Below, one piece after another: positions 64,000 through 64,000 of a DNA stretch of 64,000 nt. The position numbers were made by a program, and so were the translations under genes. Origin of the DNA: Candidatus Sulfidibacterium hydrothermale (GTDB taxonomy: Bacteria > Bacteroidota > Bacteroidia > Bacteroidales > F082); contig NZ_CP083760.1 in NCBI RefSeq assembly GCF_020149915.1, positions 3,202,087-3,266,086 on the forward strand, given 5' to 3'. The notes under the pieces were generated by a model. That model worked only from the letters and a program-made list of their open reading frames with translations, made no database searches and was not told the DNA's origin. The stretch's first letter is position 1. Every line of letters starts with the position of its first letter.

Positions 64000-64000
64000 G

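Overview
The window is chromosomal DNA from a Bacteroidota bacterium, most likely a Bacteroidales/Marinilabiliales-type lineage. The evidence is a complete type IX secretion/gliding core (PorP-like, GldK, GldL, GldM, GldN), an S46 dipeptidyl-peptidase, an IPExxxVDY protein, a TL5-type L25, a GY-tailed Wzc, and repeated matches to the Bacteroidota promoter -7 element TAnnTTTG close upstream of genes. No rRNA, tRNA, CRISPR array, prophage or intact insertion sequence was seen. Most of the window is ordinary core genome; the accessory-looking parts are a HigBA-type toxin-antitoxin pair, a secreted glycoside-hydrolase-like protein, a glutamate decarboxylase/MFS pair and a repeat-rich spacer.

Layout. 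1-3.1 kb: end of a mannose-1-phosphate guanylyltransferase and an S46 peptidase. 3.2-9.3 kb (minus strand): large secreted GH-like protein, HigBA pair, glutamate decarboxylase and MFS transporter. 9.4-14.1 kb: HemW, an orphan sensor kinase, a branched palindromic element and a secreted metallophosphoesterase. 14.1-18.5 kb: small polysaccharide export set (Gfo/Idh oxidoreductase, Wzc-like kinase, Wza-like lipoprotein). 18.5-24.7 kb: purN, then divergent acpP-fabF-rnc-IPExxxVDY-DUF1232, facing a threonine aldolase and rlmN. 24.8-33.3 kb: membrane and outer-membrane proteins, acyl-CoA synthetase, dicarboxylate symporter, phosphofructokinase, HIT protein, Omp85-like barrel. 33.3-41.6 kb: comF, ftsX, a lipoprotein/secreted-protein pair, pth, rplY, prs, EEP hydrolase, PHP phosphatase, glutamine amidotransferase. 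41.7-49.7 kb: envelope biogenesis (beta-propeller protein, OstA-like, MCE protein, amidase, LptD). 49.8-55.8 kb: T9SS core operon. 55.9-64 kb: KamA-like radical SAM enzyme, a 640-base repeat-rich spacer, ruvC, flippase-like protein, GT2, mini-pyrophosphatase, ispD and a truncated DUF1254/DUF1214 protein.

How they work together. Much of the window builds or uses the envelope: LptD, the OstA-like protein and the MCE protein move lipids; the amidase and FtsX act on division and the wall; Wza/Wzc export polysaccharide; GldK-N with PorP form the T9SS core, though no protein here carries a clear T9SS sorting domain. Because -7 elements often fall inside the longest open frame, several start codons were moved downstream, frequently to TTG or GTG.

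I found no single convincing undescribed system. The best leads are the branched palindromic element at 12063-12150, the KamA-like enzyme with an altered PLP loop, the decarboxylase/MFS pair, the operator-over-promoter of the HigBA module, and two sites where opposing promoters overlap (29550-29566 and 46979-47026).
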